Origin: Mimachlamys varia
Taxonomy: Eukaryota > Mollusca > Bivalvia > Pectinida > Pectinidae
Reading direction: 5' to 3'
Assembly: GCA_947623455.1 (NCBI GenBank)
Contig: OX392538.1
Coordinates: forward strand, 23,125,001 to 23,189,000
DNA: 64,000 bases
The translations under genes were made by a program, and so were the position numbers. Every line of letters begins with the position of its first letter. Within the stretch, counting starts at the first letter, position 1. The notes beneath the pieces were generated by a model that worked only from the letters and a program-made list of their open reading frames with translations, had not been told where the DNA came from and ran no database searches. Shown here in pieces: positions 1 to 10,753 of this stretch.

Positions 1-250
1 ATGTTCTCACTCCGTTTTACAAGGATCTTAACGCAGCAGAGAGGAGTTTACGGAACGGCGCAGAGATCAAGATATGATTTTTATCAGATTGCAATATTCT
101 GCAAGTAGAAATTTGATTGGCTAATACCAAAGGTCATCGGAACGTGACTCCCTGTGAGATAGTCTCAGACCTTAACGCAGTAGAAAGAAGTTTACGGAAC
201 CGCGCGGAGATTAAGATATGATTTTAATCAGATTGCTAACCAATCATATA
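1..250. repeat. Two tandem copies of a MITE-half repeat
   Basis: Two related blocks of about 72 bp (near 20-93 and 165-237) each run from an AACGCAG(C/T)AGA start through TTTACGGAAC to a GATATGATTTT(A/T)ATCAGATTGC end. The same terminal motif recurs near 2641-2665 and 26735-26752, and forms the two ends of the complete foldback element at 51077-51277. These are therefore probably halves or fragments of one foldback MITE family. No coding signal was seen. Confidence 0.6.
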
Positions 251-940
251 TATTTCTTTCTCTGTTTTGGTCTACATTTTATGCTATGTCATGAACTTTC
301 TTCTTCGGACTAGTTTGATGCTTGTACTTTTCAAGAGTCGCGTTAACTTAAGATATATGCTGATGAATTACTTCCCAATTTTGAAATTGATGAAGAGTCA
401 TGTTTACGTATTTCGTTTCAATCATGATTGTTCAAGACTAAACAATGTAGAAAACTAGAGAAAAAGGCTTCATTGCTTCTATTGTATACATTGTTAACTT
501 AACGAGAACTGTTTGAAAAAAAAAAAAAATGTCAACAACTATAGGATGAGACTGATCCCCTTAGTTATATTATGTCAAAACTCTAAACATAACTGGAAAC
601 CCACGTGACACTGCTCTTAAAAAATGTACGTTTGCGACCCGTTGGTTAGAGAATCTCGTTCTCCCGAATAGAAATATATTCGGAGATAATGACCAATTCT
701 AATCACACTCGTTTCGATCATTTTACCATGGTATTATGTAGGAATCGAAAGCTACCGATGTCAAAGTCCAGTAGCACTTTTTGTCCCATACATGCTGGTC
801 AAACACAAGCCGGGGGTTTTATTGGCTGGAGATGCCCCCGCCATGTTGATTGTATTGCATAGCTGAACGGGATATCCCAGTCGGATGCAGCGACCGGTGA
901 AAGACGCGATCTAATAACGAGATTCTCGGTTTGTTTTAGC
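251..940. other. Unassigned stretch with a short inverted motif
   Basis: No gene was recognised. The 12-mer GAGAATCTCGTT near 650 returns inverted as AACGAGATTCTC near 917, so the roughly 280-bp interval between them could be a small inverted-repeat element. The evidence is only one 12-bp pair. Confidence 0.25.
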
Positions 941-951
941 CCTCGGTGAAC

Positions 952-1040
952 AAATGCAAGTGCAGTGTCAAATGGGTTTCCGACGATGTGCACCAGGTGA
1001 TGAAATGCAAGTGCAGTGTCAAATGGGTTTCCGACGATGT
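952..1040. repeat. 51-bp tandem duplication
   Basis: A 38-bp block is identical at 952-989 and 1003-1040, separated by 13 bp. The open minus-strand frame across it simply repeats the same peptide, so it is not taken as a gene. Confidence 0.85.
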
Positions 1041-1353
1041 TCTGTCCACACAATTTGTGTTCTAATACACCTATATATCCAAACTTTTCTTAAATTAGCT
1101 AATATGGAATGTATGTATGTATAAGCGATCTTCATCATTATGAACAATACGTCTGAAGTTCAAAAATGTATCTACTTTTAGGAAACTGGCCAATGAGCAT
1201 TTATGTAATTAACTTTTCATAAAACACATTCCTTTTTAAATAATATATACATCAGAAATTATTGATAGGTAATTTGGCTTATTTCGCAGATAAAGGGTTT
1301 TATAATTTGGCAGGGAAAGAACTCCTCTAGGTTTTACATAAAGTATACATGTA

Positions 1354-1546
1354 GAAGATTATCTTTAAAAAAAACTACACACAAAAAAGGAAGGATTGTA
1401 TAATCATTTTTTTCAGATGATTATTTATTATACATAATGTAAATATATTGAAGATTATCTTTTAAGAAAACTACACACAAAAACGGAAGGATTGTATTGT
1501 CATATTTGTCAGATGATTATTTATTATACATAATGTTTATATATTG
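1354..1546. repeat. 96-bp tandem duplication
   Basis: Two head-to-tail copies begin with GAAGATTATCTTT at 1354 and 1450 and differ at a few positions. On the minus strand each copy carries an AATAAA hexamer (near 1420 and 1515). These lie just downstream of the possible stop at 1675 of the minus-strand secreted-protein gene and could serve as its polyadenylation signals. Confidence 0.8.
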
Positions 1547-1674
1547 AAAGAAAGAAGATAATCAAAAGAAAAATAGGTGTCACTTGGCAAATTTAAAAGC
1601 AAAGGCAGAAGAGTTCCGAATTGTTTTTTTTTAAACAAGCAGAGGCCACTTCCTTAATGTAAAGAGAGATTGGT

Positions 1675-1898
1675 TTATATGATTACCTGTACAAGTAGAA
1701 GTCGATGATCCTCGGTTGGAAAACCTGTACTGTCAAAGGCCATTGAGGTAGTTGGTTGACCAAACGTGTATAGCAAATTTCCATCATTTAATATATGTCC
1801 GCTATCAAACTTCCAAACCATGACTCGAATTTTACCAGAGGTTTCGGCGATGGAGAATCCACTTTTACCCCATCCGTTTTTTACGTAGAACAAGGTGA
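1675..1898 (-). CDS. Exon 5 (probably last) of secreted module-repeat protein
   Basis: A minus-strand exon preceded by a strong acceptor (pyrimidine tract, then CTGCAG, 1899-1904). It starts in phase 1 and so matches the donor of the exon at 2809-2943. It encodes FYVKNGWGKSGF, then KIRVMVW and about 40 further residues. The GWG/VxVW pattern is the second half of the module whose first half is encoded upstream. Two ends are possible: reading on to TAA at 1675-1677, which gives a complete protein of about 290 residues, or splicing at an ACAG|GTAATC donor at 1687 (phase 0). No downstream exon was recognised in 1-1675, so the terminal-exon reading is preferred. I do not know a family name for the module, so the function is unassigned. 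Confidence 0.6.
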
Positions 1899-2339
1899 CT
1901 GCAGATAAAAAAAAATTGAATGTATTTACAAAAAATGTAAGATTAAGGTCGGTTTCATTGTTTCTATACATACGTCCTATAAACGACAAGGAAAGAAAGT
2001 CCATTACGTGCCATTACTTCGATTGACGGAGAAGAATTTATACATATGATTTTTTTTTTAAATCAGTTAAACAATTTATGTAACACCTACCCAATAAATT
2101 TTAATCACAGAACTTTTTTTTTTTTTTTTCGCAGATAAAAGTCTTAATATAAACATTTCGCCCATGCTTTTTTTCAATATTTGTCATAACAAAAACAAAA
2201 CAAAAACGTCTTTTTTTCCAATTATAATATTTTTTTCATCATTTCAAGGTACAGTGTAAGAAATACAATTAGTTATACTAAATTTGCAAGGAAAATACCG
2301 AAAAAAGTTTCTATTTTGTAAATATTCGATTATATCTTT

Positions 2340-2650
2340 ATGCCATGGCGCGGCGTCCATCGTCCGTCAATGAATATTGACCAGATTTGGCACATCCTTG
2401 GAGGAAGGGGGAACAGATTTTGCATATATGATGAATCCGAACCCCAAGGGGAAGGGTCCAATAGGGCAAATAGAGGATAATCCTTTAAATCGCTACTTGA
2501 AATAAGATTTTGCTTGGAATTTAACCAAATTTGGCCAGAAACATCTTTGGGTGAAGGGGGAACAGATTTTGCAGATTATGCTGACCCCTAACGGGCAAGA
2601 GGGGCAGGGCCCGACAGGGGAAATAGAGGTAAAGCCTTTTATATGATTTT
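2340..2650. repeat. Two copies of the 150-bp AACAGATTTTGC core repeat
   Basis: GGGGGAACAGATTTTGCA occurs near 2407 and 2556, each followed by a block naming (in DNA) CCCCAAGGGG or similar and then AAATAGAGG and CCTTTTA/CCTTTAAATCGCTACTTG. The same core recurs near 41.6-42.9 kb, where it sits inside a longer element. This is a dispersed tandem-core repeat, not a gene. Confidence 0.75.
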
Positions 2651-2808
2651 AATCAGATTGCAAGCTGATGAATCAACTGTCATTAATGAGAAGTAAAGAT
2701 GCTACAAACGTCACCGGAACATGACTGTTCTGGGATATTTCAGATCCTTATGTTATTATTCTATAGCACAATCTTTTGAAATCACTTGTATTGGCATGGA
2801 TAACTCAC

Positions 2809-2943
2809 CTAAATTGTCGGACAAGTGTTGACTTGGAGCCCAAATGCGAACAAGGGATTCCGAGTAACCAAACAATACTCCTCCGAAGTAAAATTTGTCA
2901 ACAGACGGTATAGTCACTCTGGTATTTAATACAGAAATAGCAC
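2809..2943 (-). CDS. Exon 4 of secreted module-repeat protein
   Basis: A minus-strand exon with a pyrimidine-rich acceptor ending TTTGAAG (exon starts 2943) and a consensus donor TTTAG|GTGAG (exon ends 2809). It is 135 bp, phase 1 at both ends. It encodes FGGVLFGYSESLVRIWAPS, the most recognisable motif of the module: GGV, an aromatic-rich strand and then VRIWAPS. Exon 2 encodes the parallel HGGVVCLYN and VMVFAPS. Relative to module 1 the copy looks shortened before GGV, with no GSAQ motif. It joins in frame to the exon at 1898 and to the upstream exon at 7060-7197. The module probably folds as an extracellular beta domain, but this is inferred from residue pattern only. Confidence 0.72.
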
Positions 2944-2949
2944 CTTCAA

Positions 2950-4100
2950 ATAAAAGCACAAAAGATAAAATCACATACCAAGTAGCTATACACATGTACA
3001 AGGTACCAAAAATACTACTAGCAATCAAGTTAATCGGCATTAACAAAAATTGTTTTCATTTGATAAACTTGTTGTTCCATATGGCCATACTAATATTCAG
3101 TTTCTGTAAAATATATTGAAATACGTTTGATTGAATGCTGAAGTAAACTGTGATTAGAACACTGTTAACTTTTAAATAAAATTAAATAAGTATAACGTTC
3201 TCAAGTTACATTGCAATTGTATACAAAATATGCTGCGGTCTAACGTTCGCCCTTTCCAATGGTAGCACATGCATCATTACATAATTATTTTTTTTTATCT
3301 CGTTAACATCTATGGACATTGCAGGCCTCCCAGTGTTGAGTGCGTGTTTTTCTATGCAGTAAACTACAACCAATATATGGTATACTTTGTAAAGGCGAAG
3401 GGCAGAAATAACATAAGCCAGTAGTTGACGTTTTGCCTGAAAAAAGTAATTTTAACAAATATTTTTTTTTATCATATCTATTCTGTTTGAATTGAAAGAA
3501 ATTCCTTTACACCTTTGTGTAAATGCATGTGTCGCTGTTGGGGAAGTGTAATACAATACAAAATAAAAATATTGAGTGAATCTGCTTGCCTGAAGCCTCT
3601 GAAATCAGCTGATCTGGAGAACTATCACCCTCGATCTGAACCACCACAAGGTCCGGATATCCGCCTATTCCATGCTCCAATTCTAAAAACGTTGTTGTGT
3701 CTGTAAATTAGAAAAACAGACATAGTGTTGTAAATACTACTATTGGGGGTGAAATTATACACATATAAATGAAAAGAAAAAGCAAAGGTATATTTTGCAG
3801 ATAAGGCTTCGTTTCATATTTTGGATATCCACCTTTTGGCTAATACAATCACTGATACAACTCGCTCAGCATTATCCCTTGTCACTTATACTGACAACGA
3901 GTAAAGAGTTGCTGCATATTCCCTCAATCACGATAGCGACCGCTTTTTTGCAACTACTATTTTAAGGACTTTGTTTTGTCCTGCCCCGAGTTAGATAGAG
4001 CCCAGTGCCTTTATATTGGCGAAACCCACCAATTTGAATTTGACGACAATGCGGAGTAAACAATTTTATATCCCCTGAAGTTAAAGGGGTATACTGAAAT
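2950..4100. other. Intron, no recognised coding content
   Basis: Intron sequence of the minus-strand secreted-protein gene. Several short open frames lack splice support or family motifs. Homopolymer T tracts are frequent. No named repeat was recognised between 3130 and 4080. Confidence 0.5.
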
Positions 4101-4745
4101 CACCCTGTCTGTCGTCCGCAGTAACTTGTCCGGATATCTCCTTAACTACATGTACCTGGCAGATTTCGATGAGACTTCACATGAAGGATCAGTATGTCAT
4201 GTAGATATGCATTGGCATTTTTATCTCAGATTTAGACCCCTTTTAAAGGAGTAAGGACTTTGCCGCCATTCTCACACTGCAATTTGACTTTGAAAATTTC
4301 ATTTAAATGGTATGATGGACACTGCAGACCCTTGTCTAATACAGTGGACATTAAAAAAACAAAAAAGTTTAATTCTCTTTAAGTGGCAGTTGGAGCATTT
4401 ATGTCACACTGATATATTCCGTTCACATTTCAACTGGTGTTTCATATTTAATATTTTATATGTCCCATTGATGCAAGATAACTTGTCCAGAAAATCTATC
4501 TTCATTTAAAGGTCATAATCATTTCATTGACGCTTCACATGGGTGGTCAGTATGTTATTTGCATCAGCATTTTAATGTAATATTTCTACCCTTTTTAAAG
4601 GAGTTACGTCCCTTTATGGAAAATAAATTTGTCTGAATCGATTTTGATGAAAATTCACATGGATTGATCAGTATGTTATGTAGTTGTGCATCAGCATTTT
4701 AAAATGAGTGATCGACTTCCTTTAAGGGAGTTACGGCTGTGTGAA
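4090..4745. repeat. Dispersed repeat of three diverged ~170-bp cores
   Basis: The phrase CTTCACATG(G/A) followed by GATCAGTATGT(T/C)AT, then GCATCAGCATTTT and AAAGGAGTTACG, recurs three times (near 4180, 4530 and 4650). Cores of this kind are typical of mollusc tandem-core elements. It lies in the intron between the exons at 2809-2943 and 7060-7197. Confidence 0.65.
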
Positions 4746-6230
4746 CTTTTTTCTCAAGAAAATTCCCATTTCTGAAAAGTTGACAATCAAGGTCCGTAAA
4801 GGAATATTAACTACCAGCACCTGTATATCATTCTTTTTTCTGATTCGGCGAATTGACCGTCATTTCCTGGCCTCTGACTGGTGAAAAATCAAACAATGTC
4901 CTACTTCAATGAAATTTGGTATGTGGTGGTCTTAAAGGGGCAGTAAAGTGAAGTTTGTTTACAATTTTTTATAATATCACCAAACATTGTACAAAGTTAA
5001 TTGTAGTGCTGTTACCCTTGTAAACTATTCATACCGATATTTTGACAAAACCTGGAGTTTTCCAAGCATTTTTAATTAGTAAGGAAATCTTTAATTGTCC
5101 AACCCATGCAAATGCGACATGTGTTTACAAACGTCTCTAAACACTTTGATCTCATGATGATGATCACGGAGCGCGCGCAGACCTGCCTCGTGGATGCAAT
5201 AAAAATAAATTAATTTCAAATCGAAGTGCAGCCTGTCAAATTATATGTCTCTGGATAAAAGTAAGCACAGCAATTTCCTCATTACATTTTATGTACATGA
5301 TGAATTCAGGAATTTACAACGCTTTCTTCATGACATCTCTATAGCTTTTCGTGGGATCTAATTAAAATCGTATATGTCATAATTGTCGGCAATGTATTTC
5401 GTGAATCTAACACCCATTGAATGAAGTATTTGTGAAATAAAACTTCTCGAGCTTGAGTCGATGTTTTTACAACACACATACAAATGTACATGTGCTATAT
5501 TTTGCTCGGCCTATCTCAATAACTAAACTGACCAGATCGGGCATTGGCTACACGGTATATAATTATCAAGTACGGATTCCTTTTGTCTGAATATAGGTAT
5601 TTTGCATACTAGTTGAATTTAAAAATAAAACGTGGGTTCACTTATTTCCAGTCTTTGATTGGTCGATATTCAGATATTATCCGAGTGTGCTCAAATATTG
5701 TATGCAAATGTATTTTACCACTGTGAACTGATCATGAACTGCAGGGATAAAAGAGTCATTTGTTATACCCTCTCTCTCCATTACAATGAGTTTGCAAGTT
5801 TGCAATTAATGCAATATAGCTAGGATGATTTTAAGAAAGTTTGCCCTTGGTGTTTAAGTTATGTACATGTGTGTCGGTGACAACAAATGTCAATGGTGCT
5901 TTGTTAATTATTTAAGAGCTGTAGATAAAATGAATATATTAAACATTTATTCATACGATATTGTCCATACTGCTTAAACCATATCTCACTTGTATATGTA
6001 ATCGTTTCTAATTACAGTAATTGATTTAAATACCCAGTCCAGTCAATGCTTGGTTTGATATTACTTTTTCGATGTCCGACTTATGGTTAAGTCAATTAGA
6101 ACTGTGCCTCCCTGCGTCTATACGCTGATGTGCTACCTCTATGAAATACGAAGGCATTGCACAAATTAAGATACCATTTCACATGAACCTATCACAGCAA
6201 ACGACACGATTAGATGTCTTTTATTCATTA
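4746..6230. other. Intron, no recognised gene
   Basis: Low-complexity AT-rich intron sequence. A GGGGCAGTAAAGTGAAGTTTG block near 4938 looks repeat-like. No exon with matching phase-1 boundaries and module motifs was found on the minus strand. Confidence 0.45.
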
Positions 6231-6785
6231 TATGCCCCGCCATGAAATGGGGAAGGAGGGCATAGAGTGTTATCCATGTCCCCGTCCCATTCAAGATGGC
6301 TGCCAAATAGAGAATCTGGATTGGACAAAATTTGAATATTATCCAATTTAAATGAAACGTGGTATGTATATATAATCTGGCAATACGAAGGCAATGGCGG
6401 TTTTCATTTGACGAAAACCCAAATGGGAGACATTATTTGGCCTCTGATTGGTAGAAATCTAAATTTACAAGTTTCATGAAATTTGGAGAATTAATTTCAA
6501 ACGGGGCGGGGGTAAATTTGTCTCCCATGCATTTCTAGTTTTTATATTTATTTCAATGTCCATTTAACTGTTAAGTTTATTTAGGACGTAGCTCGACATT
6601 GTGCTGAGCGCGTATGTGCGTCAGAGACCGGTTTTGCTGGTTTACTTGTATCTTTTAAACGGTACTGATCGAATGCCGGTATTGTAGTGCTTTCTCACTG
6701 AAAACGCCCCGATCGGTCACATTATACTGACATTGGGTGAACTAGTTTTGGTTACAGTTCTTTACTGAACGCAGCCAGGGAACAA
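6230..6785. repeat. Dispersed repeats, including GCCCCGCCATGAAATGGGG hairpin
   Basis: At 6234 a hairpin-forming GCCCC..CCATGAAATGG..GGGGC segment opens a repeat that runs to about 6540. A second block, 6600-6785, contains GATCGAATGCCGGTATTGTAGTGCTTTCTCACTG-type sequence of another dispersed family. The hairpin resembles the ends of the repeats at 26440, 45455 and 49945. Confidence 0.55.
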
Positions 6786-7059
6786 CAACTATCAATTGTA
6801 CACACTAAAGTTGGCCTCGGTCAGGGGACAAAATACATAACTGTTTGACAATGAGGCAGTGTCAAAGGAGACATTAGGAAGGGAAAACGTTGTCATTAAA
6901 GATGCACTTTCGTAGTTGCTAAAGCAGTTTTCAAAAGAGGCTTCACTTTTAATTCTTCCCAAACTACTTTGAAAATCATACAAACGACAAACATGACAGG
7001 ACATTGGTAATAACATATTCTTACAGTGAAGCATTAGTAATTCATTATGTTTCACCTAC

Positions 7060-7197
7060 CGTCCGCAACATCAATTCTTGTCCAGTTCAGGAAATAATTT
7101 GGTTTAGGAAGGTCGAATGCACTCCATACCTTCACAACTACCACTCCGCTCCTTATGTCTTGAGGAAATATCGACCCAGCAAAGGAATCTTTCAATC
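7060..7197 (-). CDS. Exon 3 of secreted module-repeat protein
   Basis: A 138-bp minus-strand exon. Acceptor GGTATTTTTAG precedes 7197 and a donor GACG|GTAGGT follows 7060; both ends are phase 1, matching exons 2 and 4. It encodes SFAGSIFPQDIRSGVVVVKVW followed by FDLPKPNYFLNWTRID. The VVVVKVW strand parallels KIRVMVW of exon 5, so this is the C-terminal half of module 1. The NWT gives a possible N-glycosylation site, which fits an extracellular product. An alternative donor 4 bp downstream would break the frame match. Confidence 0.7.
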
Positions 7198-7201
7198 CTA
7201 A

Positions 7202-7770
7202 AAAATACCAAAGGTTTTAACGATCTTTATTAAAAATCAATCTTCATTTTCTGCATTAATTGACAAAACTCACGACAAAGATATTGCGTTCTGTTTGTAC
7301 GTAGGTGCACTTCTGTCGTCCCTGTATCTCAGTCTAATATTTCAATTATTAGCTAATTTTCGAAAAGATATTTGTAAGTGATTGTAAGATGCAGAATGTT
7401 CCTTACACGCTATGCATTAAGACTGAACGTCCTGTTTTTACATATTTGTTACATGTACAGTGTTAGAATGACCTTTCCGGGTGAAAAAGTAAGGATGACT
7501 AAAACACAAACTCGTTCGAGGTATTATCATACTTAAAATACATCTATGTGTGTGACAAATCTACTGAAATTTATTTGCTACATGTAACTTGTTTTTAATA
7601 AAAAATTATTTGATTTGAATATATTTAATATTCAAATCCCCCATTGTGTTTTACATTATTTCGCTTAGTTTCTCTTTGTTTTCTCTTTGTGTTTGTGGTC
7701 TTTTGACCATAAACAGTTGTACAATAAATAAGAAATTGAAATAAACTATTGTTCAATAGTAAAAATGTAA
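7202..7770. other. Intron, no recognised gene
   Basis: AT-rich intron sequence with repeated TTTCTCTTTG near 7672-7695 and AATAAATAAG near 7725. No splice-supported exon was seen. Confidence 0.4.
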
Positions 7771-7772
7771 AT

Positions 7773-7933
7773 ATATGGTTTGAACGGCGTTGTTTAATTT
7801 TCATGCAGGTATGAATGCAAATCGGTTACATCCATATTGACAATGAAGCCCTAGCGGCCTTCATGCAATATGGCTGTAACCGCTTTTTATTCATACCGGC
7901 ATGAAAATTAAAAAAACGCCGTTCAATCCCTAT
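7773..7933. mobile_element. Foldback MITE with ~60-bp arms
   Basis: The left arm from TTGAACGGCG (7780) through TTTAATTTTCATGC, GGTATGAAT and CGGTTACA to CATATTG is matched by an inverted right arm ending CGCCGTTCAA at 7926. The arms are close to 60 bp with few mismatches, around a short loop, and weaker TATAT pairing extends both ends. There is no coding capacity, so this is a non-autonomous palindromic element. Confidence 0.85.
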
Positions 7934-7934
7934 A

Positions 7935-8226
7935 TGACTAGTAGCGATTTAAAGGATGTTTCTGACCAAATTTGATCAAAATTAATTTATAACTTCATGG
8001 CAGGTAGCGATTTAAGGGAATTTCCCTTATTGAGCCCCACTCCTCTGGTCCCTGGATGGTCAGAGTCACCATTAATCCTCCCCCCCCCCCCCAAGGATGT
8101 TTTTGACCAAATTTTGTCAAAATCCAATCCAGACGTTATGACTAGTAGCGATTTTAAGCATATGTTGACGGACGACTGACGCCACGCCATGGCATAAGCT
8201 CACCGGACCTTTGGTCAGGTGAGCTA
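7935..8226. mobile_element. Tandem-core element fragment ending in GGTGAGCT hairpin
   Basis: Two cores share TAGCGATTTAA and TTTTGACCAAATTTTG/TTTCTGACCAAATTTG. They are followed by GGACGACTGACGCCACGCC and a terminal hairpin AGCTCACC..GGTGAGCT near 8198-8226. A 13-base C-run lies at 8080-8092. The terminal segment appears to have seeded the satellite array that follows. Confidence 0.6.
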
Positions 8227-9270
8227 AAAAACGTGGCAGAGGAGGATTCATATCTTACGGACATCTAATACTTCCCGTAAGCTTTTGTCAGGTGAGCTAA
8301 AAACGTGGCAGAGGAGGATTCATATCTTACGGACATCTAATACTTACCGTGAGCTTTGGTCAGGTGAGCTAAAAAAACGTGGCAGAGGAGGATTCATATC
8401 TTACGGACATCTAATACGTGCCTTACGGACATCTAATACTTACCGTGAGCTTTGGTCAGGTGAGCTAAAAAACGTGGCAGAGGAGGATTCATATCTTACG
8501 GACATCTAATACTTGCCGTGAGCTTTGGTTAGGTGAGCTAAAAACGTGGCAGAGGAGGATTCATATCTTACGGACATCTAATACTTGCCGTGAGCTTTGG
8601 TTAGGTGAGCTAAAAACGTGGCAGAGGAGGATTCATATCTTACGGACATCTAATACTTGCCGTAAGCTTTGGTCAGGTGAGCTAAAAAACGTGGCAGAGG
8701 AGGATTCATATCTTACGGACATCTAATACTTGCCGTAAGCTTTGGTCAGGTGAGCTAAAAAACGTGGCAGAGGAGGATTCATATCTTACGGACATCTGAT
8801 ACTTAACGTGAGCTTTGGTCAGGTGAGCTAAAAACGTGGCAGAGGAGGGTTCAAATCTTACGGACATCAAATACTTACCGTGAGCTTTGGTCAGATGAGC
8901 TAAAAAACGTGGCAGAGGAGGGTTCATATCTTACGGACATCTAATACTTACCGTGAGCTTTGGTCAGGTGAGCTAAAAAAACGTGGCAGAGGAGGATTCA
9001 TATCTTACGGACATCTAATACTTGCCGTGAGCTTTGGTCAGGTGAGCTAAAAAAACGTGGCAGAGGAGGATTCATATCTTACGGAAATCTAATACTTGCC
9101 GTGAGCTTTGGTCAGGTGAGCTAAAAAACGTGGCAGAGGAGGATTCATATCTTACGGACATCTAATACTTGCCGTGAGCTTTGGTCAGGTGAGCTAAAAA
9201 ACGTGGCAGAGGAGGATTCATATCTTACGGACATCTAATACGTGCCTTACGGACATCTAATACTTGCCTG
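8217..9270. repeat. 73-bp satellite array, ~15 units
   Basis: Head-to-tail units of about 73 bp, each with AGGTGAGCTAAAA, CGTGGCAGAGGAGG, TTCATATCTTACGGACATC, TAATACTTGCC and GTGAGCTTTGGTC. Units vary mainly in the A-run after GAGCTA and at single bases; short extra pieces (near 8415 and 9240) look like unequal-exchange scars. The unit start equals the hairpin end of the element at 7935-8226. Open frames here are periodic artefacts. Confidence 0.95.
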
Positions 9271-9406
9271 CATTTTTTTTTTAAATATAGTTTTGTGGTG
9301 CCAGGACAGCTGAAGGTCTTTTCTGCAAATCATAAACTTTTTCTATAGTTGACGATTTCTATAGTTACGAATTATCAAGCAAATAATTGTCTAATTTATT
9401 TCTTAC

Positions 9407-9700
9407 CTGGGTAAAACAATCGTCCTTTTGATGTAGAAGGTGCAAACACCATCACATGAGTGCTGTTGTATAAGCAAACAACCCCGCCATGCATAATCCC
9501 TGTCCTTGCATCTCTTTGTGCAGATCCGAAAGCATTAAACACCACATCCTCTTCATCAATCCGTACGGTCACCTCTGCTAGGACTTTAACAGGAACCTCG
9601 TTCAGGTTATGCGGTATAGTTACCACTGTATTTTCATCACACGAGATGTTTTGCGGTGGCGAACTGACAAAAGATGGTCTAAATGGAATTCCACAGTGCG
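9407..9700 (-). CDS. Exon 2 of secreted module-repeat protein
   Basis: A 294-bp minus-strand exon, phase 1 at both ends. Acceptor TTTTTCTGTTGTAG precedes 9700 and donor CCCAG|GTAAGAAAT follows 9407. Joined to the signal-peptide exon at 19881-19800 it begins GKA|HCGIPFRP, so the mature chain would start at or near this exon. It carries PHNLNEVPVKVLAEVTV, NAFGSAQRDARTG, HGGVVCLYN and VMVFAPS. These are the N-terminal half of the module whose second half lies in exon 3. The exon has three cysteines (near positions 2, 20 and 74 of the encoded stretch) and one NIS and one NST glycosylation sequon. The family is not named here; an extracellular adhesive or binding role is only a guess. Confidence 0.75.
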
Positions 9701-9949
9701 CTACAACAGAAAAACATATTGTGTGCTACTTTCAACATATTTGTTGCAAGACTATCAACACATCATTACTATTCAAACACATGAATGCAAGTCCTAACAC
9801 TTGTACAGGTAGGTGTATGGAATACGATTACCTCAACATAAACTTAAGCAACTCGTTTTTGTGAGTGCCAATGCATATGGTATTGCCAGCAACTACATGT
9901 ACAAAAGTAGTTGGATACTTGTTTGGTTTGATTGTTAGTTACATCATAT

Positions 9950-10090
9950 CCTATGTGTAGCCATGGTCATTTACGGATGACCTCTTGGTATGGTCGTGTA
10001 AGCTTCCTTGTGATTGTCCGGATCTTTTGCAATTTTAGTGCTACCAAATCGAAGAATACTGCAGAAGGCCCCAAATGCACTCTTTCCTGA
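9950..10090. repeat. Dispersed repeat fragment
   Basis: The CTTCCTTGTGATTGTCCGGAT and TTTTAGTGCTACC blocks belong to a family also seen in part near 13985-14045, 15721-15890 and 37085-37200. A minus-strand exon-like frame here, with an apparent TTTTTCAG acceptor, is explained by the repeat. Confidence 0.5.
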
Positions 10091-10099
10091 AAAATGTAT

Positions 10100-10530
10100 G
10101 ACAATTATTTTCTGCTTTCAAACATCCAAGCTTCAATTTTTACCAACTTTATGAACAACACAGAAGCCGTTCATCTAAACTTCCTACGATACGTAACATG
10201 CTACATAGGGACACTACGCTTGATTGCCCAAGTTTGCTTACGGATATAAATAGTACTGGCATTAAACTCATTTATTTTCAATCATGTACATTCTGCACTC
10301 TCGCACTATGGTGAAAATTTATTTTGCTTTATAGATACAAATTGGCATATGAGCAGTTTTCATACGCCCGTCAAAAATGACGGGACGGTATGGCATCCGT
10401 CCGTCTGTCTTAAACTTTTATCCGTCAGGAGATCTGTTACAGTTTGGAACCGATCTCTTTAAAAAAAATATGAACCTGATCATTACGACATGAGTTGTGT
10501 TTTCCTGAATGGCAATCTGTTTCGATAATA
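10100..10530. other. Intron, no recognised gene
   Basis: No supported exon or named repeat, apart from a CCCGTCAAAAATGACGGGACGG hairpin-like segment near 10368-10388. Confidence 0.35.
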
Positions 10531-10554
10531 TTTACTAGAGTTGAGACCCTTTGG

Positions 10555-10750
10555 GACTTCATATCTTTGGCGGGTGTCGTCGATGAAGCAGAAGACGCTT
10601 ACTCTTCCGGAACACCTGGTTTTATTCTCTTGTACTTTTACAAGAGCCTCCATGTAAATCTTTCCTTTATTCATATTTTGTCCCTGGTTCAATCGATTTA
10701 GAGTTTCGATTATGATTTTGTTAACGCCTCGGTATTATCTTATTTATTTT
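10555..10750. repeat. Dispersed ~190-bp repeat (copy 1)
   Basis: It contains GTCGTCGATG, AGACGCTTACTCTTCCGGAA, TTTGTCCCTGGTTCAATCGA and ends GCCTCGGTATTATCTTA. Other copies lie near 13220-13320 (partial), 14085-14275, 16855-17005, 17850-17985 and 27885-28000. It abuts the broken 3' side of the Penelope-like element. Confidence 0.85.
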
Positions 10751-10753
10751 ATT

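Noticed and set aside
799..1053. 84-codon minus frame
   Set aside because: Its N-terminal half is the 51-bp tandem duplication read in frame; no splice sites or family motif.
8285..8927. Open frames on both strands with repeated peptides
   Set aside because: They are periodic readings of the 73-bp satellite.
10020..10090. Minus-strand exon-like segment (ESAFGAFCSILRFGSTK) after a TTTTTCAG site
   Set aside because: The sequence belongs to a dispersed repeat with related copies elsewhere and does not continue the module protein in phase.
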